Positions 20,256-32,935 are shown, counted from the first letter of the stretch. The stretch: 64,000 bases of DNA from Rhyacophila brunnea (GCA_022495005.1 JAGYXB010000046.1:248001-312000); one strand, 5' to 3'. Notes: a model not told the origin generated them from the letters alone. A program made the numbers and translations.

Positions 20256-21874
20256 TATCACCGACATTTTAAATGCTTTTTAAAATATAAAAGATCGATT
20301 TTCTTAAGCCGTTATTAGACGATCAAAGATCTTTGGCAACAAATGTTTTATAACATTTCTTTTATAAATGATGAAAAAAAACCGCGTAAAATATTTTATA
20401 AAAAGACAACGAATGTATGCAGGCTTAAACGTTAATGTGTCTAGTAAGTATTTGTTTTATGGCGATAATTGAGGAGTGTCAAAGTGAACTTATTTCACCA
20501 AAAAACTGTTTACGGTGTTGATGTTAGATAATATGTTATTGTTATTGGAATAAGTTACTTTTGTAACTACCAACGATTTTAAAGTTGATTTTTCTACTGG
20601 ATTGAATGGTATGTATTACGTTCTTCTATACAAAAAATACAAAATTTTCTCCTTTAAATTCTGGCATTCATAATTCATTTTCGTCAAGTAGTGGAATAAG
20701 TTCACTTTGAAAATACACCTCTCTATTATTATAAACAATTTCATATTTTTCGTGTCTACGAACGATAATTTTGTTGATTAGTTTCTTTGCGGACCTCCAT
20801 TTTACAGAAATTTCAGTAGGTAAATCTACTGAATATTTAATATTTGATTATAGGTCACATTTATCTCATTTTTCAGAATATACCTACTTGTGATTATGGA
20901 AATAGCACACTTTGAAGGACACTAGGCGTCTATAACATTGACATGAGAGTTCAATATTGAAACTCATTATTAACACCAATAATATTACATTATAATATGT
21001 GTTTCGTTTTTTATCTTATCATAAAATATTAATTTTTTCGAGTATGTATGTGCCTCTTAATAAAATATTTTTTTAGGATAAATATTGTTTTATTCATTTT
21101 TTTATTATAAAATACGATATAATACGACACGCGTTTCGTCTTGGTTTTATTAATTATTCTGAATGGTATTTATATACCTAATGGCCTTTTTACTTTACAT
21201 AAACACGGCTTTAATGTCGGGTATTCTGACACTACTCCGCCACGGGGACGTTATCATATTAATGAACTTTAATAAATGGTATCTAAAACGTATACGGAGC
21301 AGATAGGTACTAAATTTTATGGAACGTCGTGCGAGTACCTATATAGTATAATATTATACATATGGTATTATAAAGAAAAAATAGGTAATATTATATGCAC
21401 CATATTAAGTTACGTACTTCAACAGTATATCACCAATTGTATGTTTGGATCCAGATAATGTAACCAATAGGTAGAGCAATTGGCTAACATCCAGCCAAAA
21501 AATATTTGTGTGGTAAATACATGAGGTAGAAGTGAAACGTTCTAATCAATGTAAATAAAAATATATAAACTCTACCAGCGAGCAGCAATGGACGCTATTT
21601 TCTTGACAATTTTCTTATTCTTGGGAAAATGCATTCACACATTTTACATGACACTTTTCAATCATTGAGCGGCCGATTTCGGCATAATTGAAACGGCGAA
21701 CAGTCAACTCAAAATATTATTTAGCATAGCGAAACTTATTTTGACTGGCATCTCGTGTTCGAACACTATTCGGGAGTTTGGGTTTCCGGGTTTCAAATTT
21801 TTTAAAACTATAAATGATGGAATTCTTCTACTAAATATGTACCTACATAGTCTAAGGTACATACCTAATATCAC
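20256..21874. other. AT-rich non-coding stretch
   Basis: About 1.6 kb with no recognised element. Short plus-strand frames (for example 21276-21458) have no domain. Confidence 0.45.
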
Positions 21875-22061
21875 AATAGATTTTTGGGTTTCTACCACGT
21901 GTACTTGTTCCTTCCTTTTTTCTCAACGTTTCGAGCCCGTTCCAAAGGCCATTATCAAAAGACGTCATCGTCTCGTCTCATCTCGATAATGGCCTCTGCA
22001 ACGAGCCCGAAAGAAAAAAAGGAAGGAAGAAGTACACACGGTGGAAACCCAAAAATCTATT
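21875..22061. mobile_element. Foldback MITE, 187 bp
   Basis: The left arm (21875-21957: AATAGATTTTTGGGTTTC.., CTTCCTTCCTTTTTT, CGAGCCCGTT, GGCCATTATC) is complementary to the right arm (21985-22061). Arms of about 75-80 bp leave a short GACGTCATCGTCTCGTCTC loop. The ends can be read with TA on either side. The two open frames that overlap it come from the repeat itself. Confidence 0.85.
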
Positions 22062-22515
22062 ACGATAAAAAAACAACCGTGAAAGTCTCAAACATTATAT
22101 ATCTACCTAATGTTTGTATAAATTATAAAACCTCACGTTATTGCGGTGAATACTATGTGTTTAAAATGAGTCAATGCCGAATCCAATGATAACGTCATAT
22201 CTAATATGATTGTATAATATATTTTTTTATATTATATCAATCTTCCTCAGCGAAAATAGACGCATTTAAAATTACATTTGACATATTCGGATACGTTTCG
22301 TGAATAATGGATTACGACGTGTACCACTGTTATTTCCGAGATAGGTATAAAATAATACATAATCAAGCTCCAATAGATTTCGCACGGTACATATAATGGA
22401 AAATGATTTCCTAGATTTTTTACGACCCGAATCCATAAAAATTACACAACTTTTATCTGCATTGATACAAGTGAGACATATTATTGTTACATAACTCTAT
22501 TGATCTAAGCACATC
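22062..22515. other. AT-rich non-coding spacer
   Basis: Nothing recognised. Confidence 0.4.
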
Positions 22516-22655
22516 TACAGCAGCAAACACATTTTGAAAATAGCCGATATACTGGATTATTTGTTAAGTTAACCTTACCTAACCTAACCTAAACTAACCC
22601 AAACTAACAAATAATCCAGTATATTGGGTATTTTCAAAATGTGTTTGCTGCTGTA
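22516..22655. mobile_element. Foldback MITE with a CCTAA array in its loop
   Basis: Arms of about 50 bp (22518-22568 and 22605-22653) begin CAGCAGCAAACACATTTTG and end ATACTGGATTATTTGTTA, with TA outside each end (22516-22517 and 22654-22655). The loop is made of CCTAA units, about three clean and several degenerate (CCTTA, ACTAA, CCCAA). CCTAA is the complement of the canonical insect telomere repeat TTAGG. Confidence 0.85.
22569..22606. repeat. Interstitial CCTAA (telomere-like) array
   Basis: Three consecutive CCTAA units (about 22577-22591) flanked by variants, lying between the two arms of a foldback. It is short, so it could also be a chance simple repeat. Confidence 0.6.
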
Positions 22656-22812
22656 TTCCACATAACCGACTAGAACCAAATACTTTTATATGCCTAAGTT
22701 TTACGGGATTACGGAATTGAAAAATGATGCATTGAATACCTACCCTGTAGATGTAAAATTAATTATCTAATTCATTTAAGTTGTACACTATTCCATTTGA
22801 GTATTGCTTTGT

Positions 22813-22880
22813 GATTCGGGTTTCGCTTTTCGGCATCTTCGGGTACTATGCGTACTCACCAATGGCAAATGGGCATTAAG
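22813..22880 (+). repeat. Dispersed ~65 bp repeat (family Q), copy 2
   Basis: Direct partner of 9927-9993; see that entry for the shared words. Confidence 0.5.
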
Positions 22881-23060
22881 CGCTAATCCCAGGATTAAAA
22901 TGTTGTCCAGAATTGCAATTATTGTTATGCAGTTGTATCTAGTGTAAAGTACGGAAGTGGGAGTACCTACCTATACCGAATATTGTATACAAGTAAACGC
23001 GTAGCTCTTTAACAAGGAAAATTATGCAGATCATTCATGCTAGGGCGTGTCATGTGTAAT

Positions 23061-23248
23061 AGATTCTGTCTTCTATAAGCTAGGGTGCGGTTTCACCCTC
23101 CCCCGCTTCAGCATTCAGCACTGCATTCCTCCCATTGCATTCCTCCCATTGCAATCTTGCAACAGTGACACGAACAAAACGCGATGGCACAATGCTTTCC
23201 ATCCGTAAACGACGTGACGTGAACGCCAGCTTATAGAATACAGACTCT
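23061..23248. mobile_element. Short TIR MITE, 188 bp
   Basis: The ends are AGATTCTGTCTTCTATAAGC at the left and AGAGTCTGTATTCTATAAGC read inward from the right, so the first 20 or so bases are inverted repeats. The middle holds a short tandem repeat (ATTCCTCCCATTGC twice, 23126-23153). No TSD was resolved. Confidence 0.7.
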
Positions 23249-24759
23249 ACATAATACTTATTATGTCGACACTGTGTCCCGCTTTATTAAAAAAGATTTT
23301 AAAGAAACTCGTTTAAAGCGTGTTCAACCAATGTGTGCCATTAGTGCTTACGTATACATACATGCAAAACATGTAACCTTAATGTAGGTGAGGTTCAAAA
23401 GAAAGAAAGAAAGCAGACGAAGAGTATTATTTCGAATGAAAGTATTTTCAAGATGAGAAACAAAAAAGAAAGCTTTTAATTCCTTTAATTAGTGCCAGAG
23501 AGGGTTTCTGCTATAAGTCAATAAGTAACAGTGTCAGCGCATGTAACGCTGTGACGTAGAACACTTGATAGAAAGTCGCATTTAGTCATGGTCGATGGTA
23601 CCCAAGGGGCAATAAACGAATACAAGGTCATCCTATGCCCGCTGAAATACATAACAAGTACATATATTAACGGCAGAAATACATAACAAGTGAAGGAGTA
23701 ATCACCTATGTTAGTGGAAGATGCTATGGGTAAGCCTTTATTCAAACTATCACAGTTGACGAAGATAGGTATCATACAATTATTAGGTGACCGGACAAAG
23801 CAGAACAAGACACGACAAAACAGAACATGAGTGTATTATGATATAAAGTAGATTGATACGTATCTCACGAAAGCAAAAAGGATTGAAATCAAAAATATTT
23901 TTATAATAATCAAAGTGACATTTTGTCAATGAAGCATGATATATGCATATCGAAAAAAAATGAGCTAAAAAAATAACACGAATTTTTATTGAAAGTTTGA
24001 AGTCATGTTAGGTACTTTCATTTACACATGTTTTGGTCAGAATCAAAACTATCAATACGTAATTAGAAGTAGGTAAATAAATTGTAGCTTTGATACTAAG
24101 AGCCTGGGGTGTAATTACACTTGTGACTATAAAACGTCCGTAGCCAATTATTTAGTAATCGAATGTCGATTGTAGTGTAATAGCGATTGTTGTACTCAGC
24201 ATTATCGCTGGACAAAAGTGCAATTAATGGGAACGTCAATCCATGGAATGTTTATTTTAGATTTTAATTGGTTCAAAACCTGCATATGGTATGATTCGAT
24301 AAAAATTACCTCCAAAGTATCGTTACTATACGACACGTTCATAATATTATTTCATAAACATACGTACCTATATAGCTTTTGAATTAATTATGGAATCAAA
24401 ATTGAACACATCGTCTTTAACGTTTTTAATAATTTTAAATATTGATTAAAATGTTGGTAATGCACGATGCACCTTCTTGTCCAAATGGAGATGTTTCTTC
24501 AAAATTAGATCGTGTATAAGACTCCTTACACACTGGCTTTTATTAGAAGTGCCACAAACATCGGGTTTCATATTTACATACATTTAGATGTGTCATATAC
24601 GTGCTAAACAAAAAACGTGGCTTTCTCGCAATACAAATAATTATTCATCTCAAAATATTTTCGCCAAATACACAACACAACCAAACCTCTAAAATAAATA
24701 AAGAATCCAACATTACTAAACCTTGTGTATATTTCGTATTGAATACAAAATAATTAAAA
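23249..24759. other. Unassigned stretch
   Basis: A GC-shifted piece at 23510-23810 has open frames on both strands (minus 23518-23808, 96 codons) but no domain. Inside it GAAATACATAACAAGT is repeated with a 32 bp period (23644, 23676). A palindrome GTGTAATTACAC lies at about 24109. The rest is AT-rich with nothing recognised. Confidence 0.35.
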
Positions 24760-25160
24760 GATAAAAAGAACTTTTTATATACGTTTTTAAATTTTCTGAT
24801 GAATCATATAATCTCGACTTGACTAAACGATCATAGAATACTGAAATGTCATATGGACATTTCATTTTTATTTCGATAGTAACGCACGTATATATTAATA
24901 ATTTAGTTGCTAGGGCCATCCGCTTAGCAACCAATAATGGTGTCGAAATAACTTTTCATACAAAACAGAATTAACTGAAAATGGATTCAATTCTACTTAA
25001 AGATGGCTAAAAGTATTAAAACAACGCATTAGCATCGTGTTCTGATATCTAAAAGTTTCAAATGTCTAGCTAGTCGAGAAGTTAGTTAAAAATCGATTGC
25101 AAGATTTGTACCGGACAAAGAACCACCGGACAATAAGAATACGAGCTAAGAAAAACGTTG
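24760..25160 (+). mobile_element. MITE family K, copy 2
   Basis: It carries all the family blocks in the same order as 35882-36365, including the GTTGCTAG..CTTAGCAACCAA region, TTAACTGAAAATGGATTCA, and the CCGGACAAAG..CCGGACAATAAGAA tail. The short minus-strand frame at 24716-24934 is inside it and is not coding. Confidence 0.78.
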
Positions 25161-26086
25161 TAAAATACAAGCAGGTAGGTCATAATAAAAATTTTGCTCC
25201 GGCCGACGTCTGTTACGATTAAGTTAGTAATGTGTGATTTACCTTAATTGATATTAAAGAAGATTGCTTCCGGATTGACGGAATTTGAAGTAGGTACCTC
25301 AGTTATAACGTAGTTATAAGATAAGAAATACTTAACATGAATCAAAAAAGGAACGATGGCTTAATACGAATGGATGAGAGTTTTTTTCTAACAAAATTAC
25401 GTTTTTTATACTTAATCGTATTATTATTAAAACGTAGATAAACTATAAATTATTGGAGTACTTACCTATTATATTCTTATGAATTACATTGCGATACACT
25501 ATTTCCATATACTTATATTTTTGGTTCTTTGTGGTGTCATAACATAACATAATAAAGAGTAAATAATTTCTAATCGATATGATAATATAACTAAAATGTG
25601 CACCAAAGTATAATGTAAATATTTTATTAAGACGTAGGTAATAAATTATAGGTAGGTAGATAAAAAGCATATTATATATAATAAAGACAATTCGATGCAG
25701 TGAATAATCAGTAATTATTAATCACTTTGGTAGCATTTTATTACTATTTATTACGAAATTCTTTCAACATTTTACGTATGTAACCATGTTCCAAAAAATG
25801 TTACTAAAGGTACATGCACTTTCATCGAAAACGTAAGCATATAATTTTAACACTATCAACACCATTTACGAAGAATATTTTTTTTTTTTTAAATAAAAGT
25901 GCATATTGTAGTTATCTGTTTGTAATCACCACGTATAAAAATTTGTAATCTCTCCGATAAAAGTTTAATTTGCATTATTAAGTAAGAGTAATAAAATCCA
26001 GTTAAAGTCGTGTAGGTATAGATTGTTAAGGTTAAGAGAGGGAGAAGGAGAGAATGTTACACGTGTCGTATGTATACAATTTTAAT
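25161..26086. other. AT-rich non-coding stretch
   Basis: Nothing recognised apart from a T10 run near 25880 and GTAGGTAG microsatellite-like text at 25650. A 75-codon minus frame (25443-25670) is low complexity. Confidence 0.4.
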
Positions 26087-26512
26087 TAGAGCGTTGGAGC
26101 GGAGATCGAAGAAGGAGCATGGAGCAGTGGAGCAATGGGATTTTACCCGGAGCACCGAAAATTTGTAGTGATCCACTGTTCCGGATATTTTTTTTTGTTA
26201 TTAAATTTTCGTTCTGAAATCCAGTATTATATTTGACATTTTGCAACACTGGCATTATTTGAAAAAAATCCTATTAGCCGAGTGATAAATAATCTCACTT
26301 TTTTGACAGAAGAGGCAGATAATGAAAGACGAATTGCTGTCAGGTATTTTGTTTAAAAAAATTGATAATGAAAAGGACAGATAATAAACCTTATTTCAAA
26401 ACTACTTATTTTTTTAAATTTGTGTACTTACATACAATTACCCGCAGCGGAGCAGACCCTGGAGCGGAGCTGGAGCGGAGCAACCCAAAAAAGGATCCGC
26501 TCTAACTCTCTG
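26087..26512. mobile_element. hAT-like MITE with GGAGC-rich ends
   Basis: The left end reads TAGAGCGTTGGAGCGGAG and the right end, inward, CAGAGAGTTAGAGCGGATCC. Both ends are followed inside by runs of GGAGCGGAGC-type repeats. This end style is known in hAT elements. Flanks (ATTTTAAT and ATTTAATA) are similar but not a convincing 8 bp duplication. No transposase is visible. Confidence 0.65.
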
Positions 26513-27290
26513 ATTTAATACGTTATTATAATATTATGGTGAATACCAATTATACAAATTATGAAAAATCATGTAAATCAGATGCGATCAGCATTGTAGA
26601 GAGAAGTGAATGTTGGGCATAACATGTAAGAAAAAAATAGAATGCTTGGATAAGAAGAGAGACACGTGAAAGTGCGTGGGATGTAAAGTATTTTACTTAA
26701 AACTTTAAAATTTATCATCCAGCTGTGGGAACACAAGAAGTAGAAAACTACTAAGTACGCCAAACCTAAACACACAAGAACAGCTTGGAAATTGATAAGC
26801 ACATCCAGGCTAACGACGGTAATGATGATGATAGATTTCACCAAGTAAACGGTTAATTCTTTGAAATGAGTCGATTCTCAATGGGATGTGAGTGATAACC
26901 ATGCCAAATCAATAATTTTAAAGTATTGCCAGAATTAGGGAATAAAAGGAAGCAAAAATAAATACCACTGCGGTGGTTTTTGACGTATTTTGTTGAGTTT
27001 AATATTTAATGTATAGCTATCAATACAACACAAAGAATTTTATTATGTTTAGAGATGTTTGGAAACTATTACTTAGACATACATAAACTCATGCATAAGT
27101 AGAAACCGTTCTTATAAGCGATTATCCTAGTAAAAAAATCCAGTCTGTATAGAAAATTTGGTTTAAAAAGTAAAAAAAACATTTCTCGTGAGATGATGTT
27201 ATAAATTAGTTTGTGCAATCTCTGCCAATTTAGTCAATCCACTCAACTCGGTATATAATCCATCAGTTAAACATACATCTAATAATCCTT
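26513..27290. other. Unassigned stretch
   Basis: An 88-codon minus-strand frame (26578-26844) starts with hydrophobic residues but shows no family motif. No repeat ends were seen. Confidence 0.35.
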
Positions 27291-27833
27291 TAGGCTTCGG
27301 TCACATAGGCAGGTGCTTCGCTAGTGCTGAGCTAGTTGCTATGCTTGTCTATTAAAAATACTACTGCCACATTGCACACTACGTGCTTAGGTACAAATTC
27401 GTTTGACATTTGGGAGCGCTCAAGTCAACAACGATATGTCACTCTCAAATATAACCAGAAAGCTACTTATCACAAAGAATTTAAGTTTAAAATTCGAAAG
27501 TCTCAAATTCGAACTTGTTGGGTGCATAATGTCAATTCACCTCATGCGTCATTCTCCATAACCACAAAATATACGGTGTTTGACGTTTGTCATACTGAAG
27601 AAACATCCGCCATCTTGCAAAATCCATAAACAATGGCAAAATCACCAGGTGACACAATAAAAATAACCAACACGTTTGTTCGTCAGGAGACTCACGAGGT
27701 GACTAATAATCACGTAGCGAGGCGCGAAGTGTGCAGTGTGGCATTGCGATAGTGTAGTGTGCGTCCGTTCGCTAGGGAATGTCACCTAGCACGTAGCCAC
27801 CAAGCAAGGCAACTACCTATGAGGCCTTAGCTT
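27291..27833 (+). mobile_element. MITE family M, copy 2
   Basis: The most complete copy. The left end TAGGCTTCGGTCACATAGGC and the right end, read inward, CTAAGGCCTCATAGGTAG form an imperfect inverted repeat that continues through AGGTGC / AGTTGCC. The body matches 19727-20215. The 97-codon plus-strand frame at 27336-27629 lies wholly inside and is disrupted in the other copy, so it is not a gene. Confidence 0.78.
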
Positions 27834-28241
27834 TAGTGATCTCGATATAACGGTACACGTTAGAGCTGGAAACATAATATTATATTATAATATAAGGCAC
27901 AGAACAATTAATTTGAATGAACAATAATTTCTGAGTTCCCTGGTAAAAGGTTTTTTTTTGTGCCGGACCTTACGACATCGCAAACCACATAATTAGTCAC
28001 GACAAGACCTCCAATGTTACATATTCTGGCTGTCCGATAGACGCATAGCGTCTGGCAGTAACAATCCGTGGCAATCTTAAACACCCCCATCCATCTGTGT
28101 GAGACCACTTCCAGTGGTGGGTTTAGATACGTGGATGCCCTAGGCACCAACTGATTTTGAGGTCACCGACCATAATAATAAAATAAAACCATAAATTCCA
28201 CCTACCAAAATAGGTAGGTACCTAGCAAAATATTATGATAA
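27834..28241. other. Possible hAT remnant region
   Basis: At 28113 the string CAGTGGTGGGTTTAGATACG begins, followed by GCCCTAGGCACC; this looks like a CAGTGGCGG-type hAT left end running to the right, but no right end was found. Sequence at 27940-28110 is GC-richer with an 80-codon minus frame and no domain. Confidence 0.4.
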
Positions 28242-28320
28242 TTATGTATGTTCAAGAAATAATACATAGGTACTACATTCTCAAATCTTTTGAAATATTC
28301 GTTCAATAAAAATAAATTAT
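28242..28320 (+). repeat. Dispersed repeat family R, solo copy
   Basis: Contains TATGTATGTTCAAGAAAT, then CATTCTCAAATCTTTTGAAA and TATTCGTTCAATAAAA. See 3501-3560 and 43885-44110. Confidence 0.65.
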
Positions 28321-28380
28321 TGAATTATCAGCAAATGCAAATACGTTAGTACTAACATTTTATTGATCCTGACACTGGCA

Positions 28381-28590
28381 AGGTTTTTTTTTTGACCATA
28401 ACCGATTCTTATAAGGTCATATGGGCCTCCACAAAGTGGAGGTTTGTATTAACAGATTTTGTTTTTACGAGAAATGGATGTCAGCCACTTGCTCAACCAT
28501 TAGGTCCATATCCTAACTCACACACAAATTGAAAAACAATATGTGTACTTGCCAGACCCAGGATTCGAACCTGAGACCCTATTTCGTAAT
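28381..28590 (-). mobile_element. tRNA-derived SINE family S1, 5'-truncated copy
   Basis: On the minus strand it retains the B box (AGGTTCGAATCCTGGGTCTG), the AAGTACACATATTGTTTTTC body and the AAATCTGTTAATACAAACCTC tail, and runs to CAAAAAAAAAACC. The tRNA-like 5' head with the A box present at 60001-60242 is missing. Confidence 0.8.
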
Positions 28591-29282
28591 AAAGTAAGGC
28601 GTATGTAGAGCTGTAAAAAAAGTATCGTTAATTTTAACTGACACTTTCTTTCAATAAGTACGATACTGATTTTGCGTTTTTTTCCATAAATAAATCCCTC
28701 GCGCACAAGCATTATTTTTATACTGATTAGGGATGGTTCGGGTCTCGCCCATATTTATTTATTCAGAATTATGGACGGTCATTAATTATTATTGAAAAAT
28801 AATAATGCCCAATGTGTGTCCTACACTAAATTCTTTAATCTACTGATACGTCATGAATGTATAATATATAGTAGAGACTTTCAATAACAGACTAAACAAA
28901 CATCAAGTATTGGCCGTTTGTATTGGATGGCAAATGGGAATAATCTTTTGTCTTTAACTATAGCATCGTAGAATAAATCACTGAGCCCTACTTAATCTTG
29001 ACGAAATGCGAGCAGCACAACTGGAACAGGACACTCGAACGAACTGGTCGGTTATCTCACTGCTCCAAATGTAAGACAATGAATGACAGGGCAATAATTT
29101 TAAGGTCCGAACGGTTAGGTAGATTTTTACGGCCGGCAGATATTGTAACGAATTTAAGTTACGCAACATGCTCTCGAAACAACGCATGGAAAGTGACCGA
29201 AAGTTGTCAGTGTTACCAAAATAGGGTGACTGTTCAATTCACATAATGCAATCGAAACACAGACTCTTGATATTAAACAATA
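28591..29282. other. Unassigned stretch with a GC-shifted patch
   Basis: At 28990-29246 both strands are open (plus 82 codons from 28998; minus 69 codons 29187-28978). The plus frame starts MTKCEQHNWN and contains CSKC, but I recognise no family. It could be an exon or an old repeat fragment. Confidence 0.25.
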
Positions 29283-29700
29283 TTTTTTTGAAGTTACACT
29301 TCTTTAGGCGCGTTTGGAAAATCAGATCAGAGTGTATTTTTGGCGTGTGACATGTAACACATAATTTATTTTTTCACACGAAAAAAACCACGGATTGTTC
29401 GGTTATCAGCCGAACGCACTACCTTTACGCCACAGTATGATACTCCAATCGTGACGATTAAACAGTATAATATTATAGTTTAGAATTGTTCCGTTGCCCA
29501 GGCAGCTAATTGATTATTGTCGGCCATTTGCAATTCCTTACGTAAACAAACTATTAAACATCATAGTGGCAGTTGTTACTTTAAAAATAAAAACAAGGAT
29601 AAATAATTATATAATTTACTAATATAAGTTAAAGAGTATAGAAATAAACCAACGGCATTCTAATAAGCGGTCCTTTTCCTTGAGTGTGTAATTTAACAAG
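29283..29700 (+). mobile_element. Family T element, copy B (no hAT insertion)
   Basis: It aligns with copy A from the left end (TTTTTTTGAAGTTACACTTC) through CAGTATAATATTATAGTTTAG to AAACCAACGGCATTCTAATAAGC, then matches the reversed copy C (CTTGAGTGTGTAATT). The right terminal inverted repeat is missing. Where copy A has the 758 bp hAT, this copy is continuous, giving an empty-site view. Part of the tRNA-like segment is deleted here. Confidence 0.82.
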
Positions 29701-29748
29701 ATTTTTTCTATTGGTTATAATATATTTTCTCAGAAGTGTTTTTCAAAA

Positions 29749-29830
29749 TTATGTATGTTCAATAATTAGAATGGTACATTTTTAAATCTTGTGAATTATT
29801 CATTGAATAAAAGAAATAGTTAATTATATA
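29749..29830 (+). repeat. Dispersed repeat family R, solo copy
   Basis: ATGTATGTTCAATAATTAG, TTAAATCTTGTGAATTATTC, ATTGAATAAAAGAAATAGTT. The cleanest plus-strand copy of the core. Confidence 0.7.
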
Positions 29831-30661
29831 TAATTATGTTGAAAGGAACGTTTCGAAATATGCAAGAGTAAGTTCGATTTCAATTTCAGTTAGAAATATT
29901 TAGAAGAAATGTCAGTAATTTATATACATATTATAATTCTCATTATAACAGAGAAACTTTACTTAGAAATAAATCATGTCGTCATTTTTTTACAATTTGG
30001 GATTCCACTTATGTATATATTATAATATAATATATAAGTTCTCAAAAATAAAATTCCCCTTTGTCTTATTCATTATTAAAATTATTTCAATGTACGAGCA
30101 TTAGAAATCAGTCAAAGCTAATACTAAAATGACTTTCAAAATGTGTCATTATTAAAGTACTATCACTGCATGGTTACCACCGATATTATAAATGTCCTCC
30201 AGCCGCTCTGTACACCGGATAACAAGTCAATAACCGTACCAATGTGTAATAATATCATGCATACATTGTTTAAGAGAGTGACTGACTGACTCTGATTTTG
30301 TTTGATTTTTTTTCATTCGCGAGAGAAAAACTTTCGACTTCGGCCGATCTTTCACGTAGGCAACATAACATCGATATTATCATACTACGTAGACGGCGCG
30401 TGCGTATTTTCGAACAGGTAAAAACAAAACAGGTTTAATTAAATCTCGTCGATCTGTGACAATCGCGTGACTTGGATCCGGAAATATTGGGCAGTATTTC
30501 ACTGTCACACACCGACATGTAAAAATCGTCAAAAACACATCAAACCGATAGTAATAATTGACGTTTATACCCCATAAAATAATTTACCTGCTTGTTTGTT
30601 TTGTAAAATTACCATAGCATAGATATAACTGTGAGAATTTTACAATACGAAGACTAAGGCC
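29831..30661. other. Unassigned stretch
   Basis: Mostly AT-rich. A CpG-richer piece at 30310-30420 (TCGCGAGAG, TTCGACTTCGGCCGATC, ACGGCGCGTGCG) is followed by a splice-donor-like CGAACAG/GTAAAA at 30413-30424, so a non-coding first exon is conceivable. No coding frame supports it. Confidence 0.25.
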
Positions 30662-30980
30662 CGTTTCAGACGGGATACCGGTGTCGCGCTCGTATATAGT
30701 AAGGAGGCCTTTGTATTCGAATAAAGGGGCCTTTGTATTATGTTTATGAACGCTCCAGAGCTAATGAGTCAACGCGAGTCCGGTACATTTTTCCGTCGGC
30801 CGCTACATTCTCAAGCCGCCGATACACTTGTTTTTATTACCGCAGCCAGTTTTATGTTCTAATTTATATCGCAAAATTAGCTTTGGGGCGTTCATAAACA
30901 TAATACAAAGGCCCCTTTATTCGAATACAAATGCCGCCTATATTATATACGAGCGCGACACCGGTATCCCGTCTTAAACG
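30662..30980. mobile_element. Foldback MITE with ~104 bp arms
   Basis: The left arm (30662-30765) and right arm (30876-30980) are near-perfect inverted repeats: CGTTTCAGACGGGATACCGG, TGTCGCGCTCGTATATA, TTGTATTCGAATAAAGGGGC and TTATGTTTATGAACGC occur in both. The 110 bp loop is unrelated GC-mixed sequence. No flanking duplication was resolved. It could form a long hairpin if transcribed. Confidence 0.88.
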
Positions 30981-32935
30981 TAAATTATTTAGAGCCTAAC
31001 TTAATAAAAATGAATTTTATATAACATTATAATAGTAACGGAGGCATCGATATGTAATAATATAAGCCAATACTTATCGTAATATAACTACTCTCCAACA
31101 AGAAGATTTAGGCAAAAACCGGAAGGCGCTGTTGTCGACTAAATGGGAGTAGCTTGTTAGTTCACAGTTTTAACACGTAGCCATGAAGATGTTAATCGAG
31201 TATACCTACAGAGATGCGTTATGTCGCATATTCACCACCAATACTTATGCGTTCAAAGGCTGTAATAAACACTAGAACGTAGTAAATGAATAATGTATTT
31301 GTTTAAAATATCGAGACATTTATCGGTATCATAACAGATGGGCAAATTGCACTAAAATTGACGGCTCTTTGTTATTACTGTTATCAGCCTTCAAAAAAAA
31401 AAAAATATTTGACACATTTATTTTAAGGTGATTTTAAAAATAAATTGAAATTATATTCTTATCTTAAAGTTTTTTTATTCGTTATTGAATAATAAAATAA
31501 TATATGTATAACTGTCCTCATCGACATTCACGATTGTTAGTATCGAACTATTTATTATGATAGTATTAGTGTTGGTTTATTATGTTATTAAGTATGACTG
31601 ACAAGTAGGTACCACCTACCTATGCACTATTGACTATATACAATTATATATAATTCCAAAACCCACTTTTCTGCACTGCAATCTGCAGTTTATTTCATGA
31701 GATTATAATTATTACAGTAATATATTATCATATTTTTGCTTTACATCATTCGTTAAAAAGAGGATAGGGTTACAATGAGTTTTAGGAAATGTTTTGTTTA
31801 TGTAGAAAATGGGTTTAAAATGAAAAGAAAATATTTTTAATATTTTGAAAGTATCGTAGGTATATTATCAAAGTTATTAATTATATGGATTATTTACTAA
31901 TTATTGTTTCAAATACACAAAGGCGTCATCATAAAGCTGAGAAATGGTAATCATTCATTTGCGAAATATTTTGATTTTGCCTTAATACTTAAAGCGCCAT
32001 GTTAAAACCGGCGAACTAATGGAAAATCAATCACATAAAAGTCACCTGATAAATATTTTTTTGTGACATCAAATAAGAAAACATAATATGTTATAACAGA
32101 AATGCGGCTTAAGTAATATTTTATTTTTTAAAACACGTGTAGATAAGAAACACTGTACGCTGAACCGAGAAATATTGTGTCTTATGATGTGAAAGAAAAT
32201 TAAGTGAATGAAACGACTTTCTTGGTAAAAGCAAATAACGAAATTACTTAATACACAAAGATTGCCCTATTATTTGAAATTCATGTTTCATACCAATATA
32301 TCACATAACAAGAATACGTTATCCAGAAAACGGAACTTTAATATATGAAACAAACGTTGAAAAAAAATCCACTAAAACAGCTAATGATCGAATCAGAAAC
32401 AAGTGACTTCGCTTTGTCAATTAATTTGTAGCGAACTTCGCAGTTTTATCAACCACATGTGTCTAAAACCGAAAGCATTTTAACACAATTTATAAATTAA
32501 TTCAAACAGTCACATCCAATGATTAAATGTCCAGATATTCCCAACACAAAACATATTGTTATCACTATATACCTTGATATTTTTTAATACGAAACGTGGA
32601 CGGCATGTACCAAGAACAAAACATTCAGATTATAATACAAATTTCGCTACAATAACTGCCTGTGATAAAACAAATTTCGCCAATACAGTGCATAGATAGG
32701 CAGCTAAATACACCGAACCATTATTATAAGAATATTTATAATATGAACAATTACTATTATTAGTTATTCTAATATACACAAACTGAAAACAGTGCAGAAC
32801 CGCCATTAAATGTTTTAACATTATTTTATAATACCTTACTTTTTACACTTAATTGTGTTAACTATCTATGGTGGAAATGCGATGGATTATTTATTTATTA
32901 GTTTATATAGAACGCAAATACTACTTTTATGACAG
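30981..32935. other. Long AT-rich non-coding stretch
   Basis: About 2 kb with no recognised gene, repeat end or RNA. Short piece at 31110-31160 is GC-richer without a frame. Confidence 0.45.

Noticed and set aside
23518..23808. 96-codon minus-strand frame starting MFCFVRSP
   Set aside because: No recognisable domain, an internal tandem repeat in the DNA, and no splice signals that would link it to other exons.
27336..27629. 97-codon plus-strand open frame as a gene
   Set aside because: It lies wholly inside MITE family M, and the second copy of that MITE (19727-20215) has deletions that break it.
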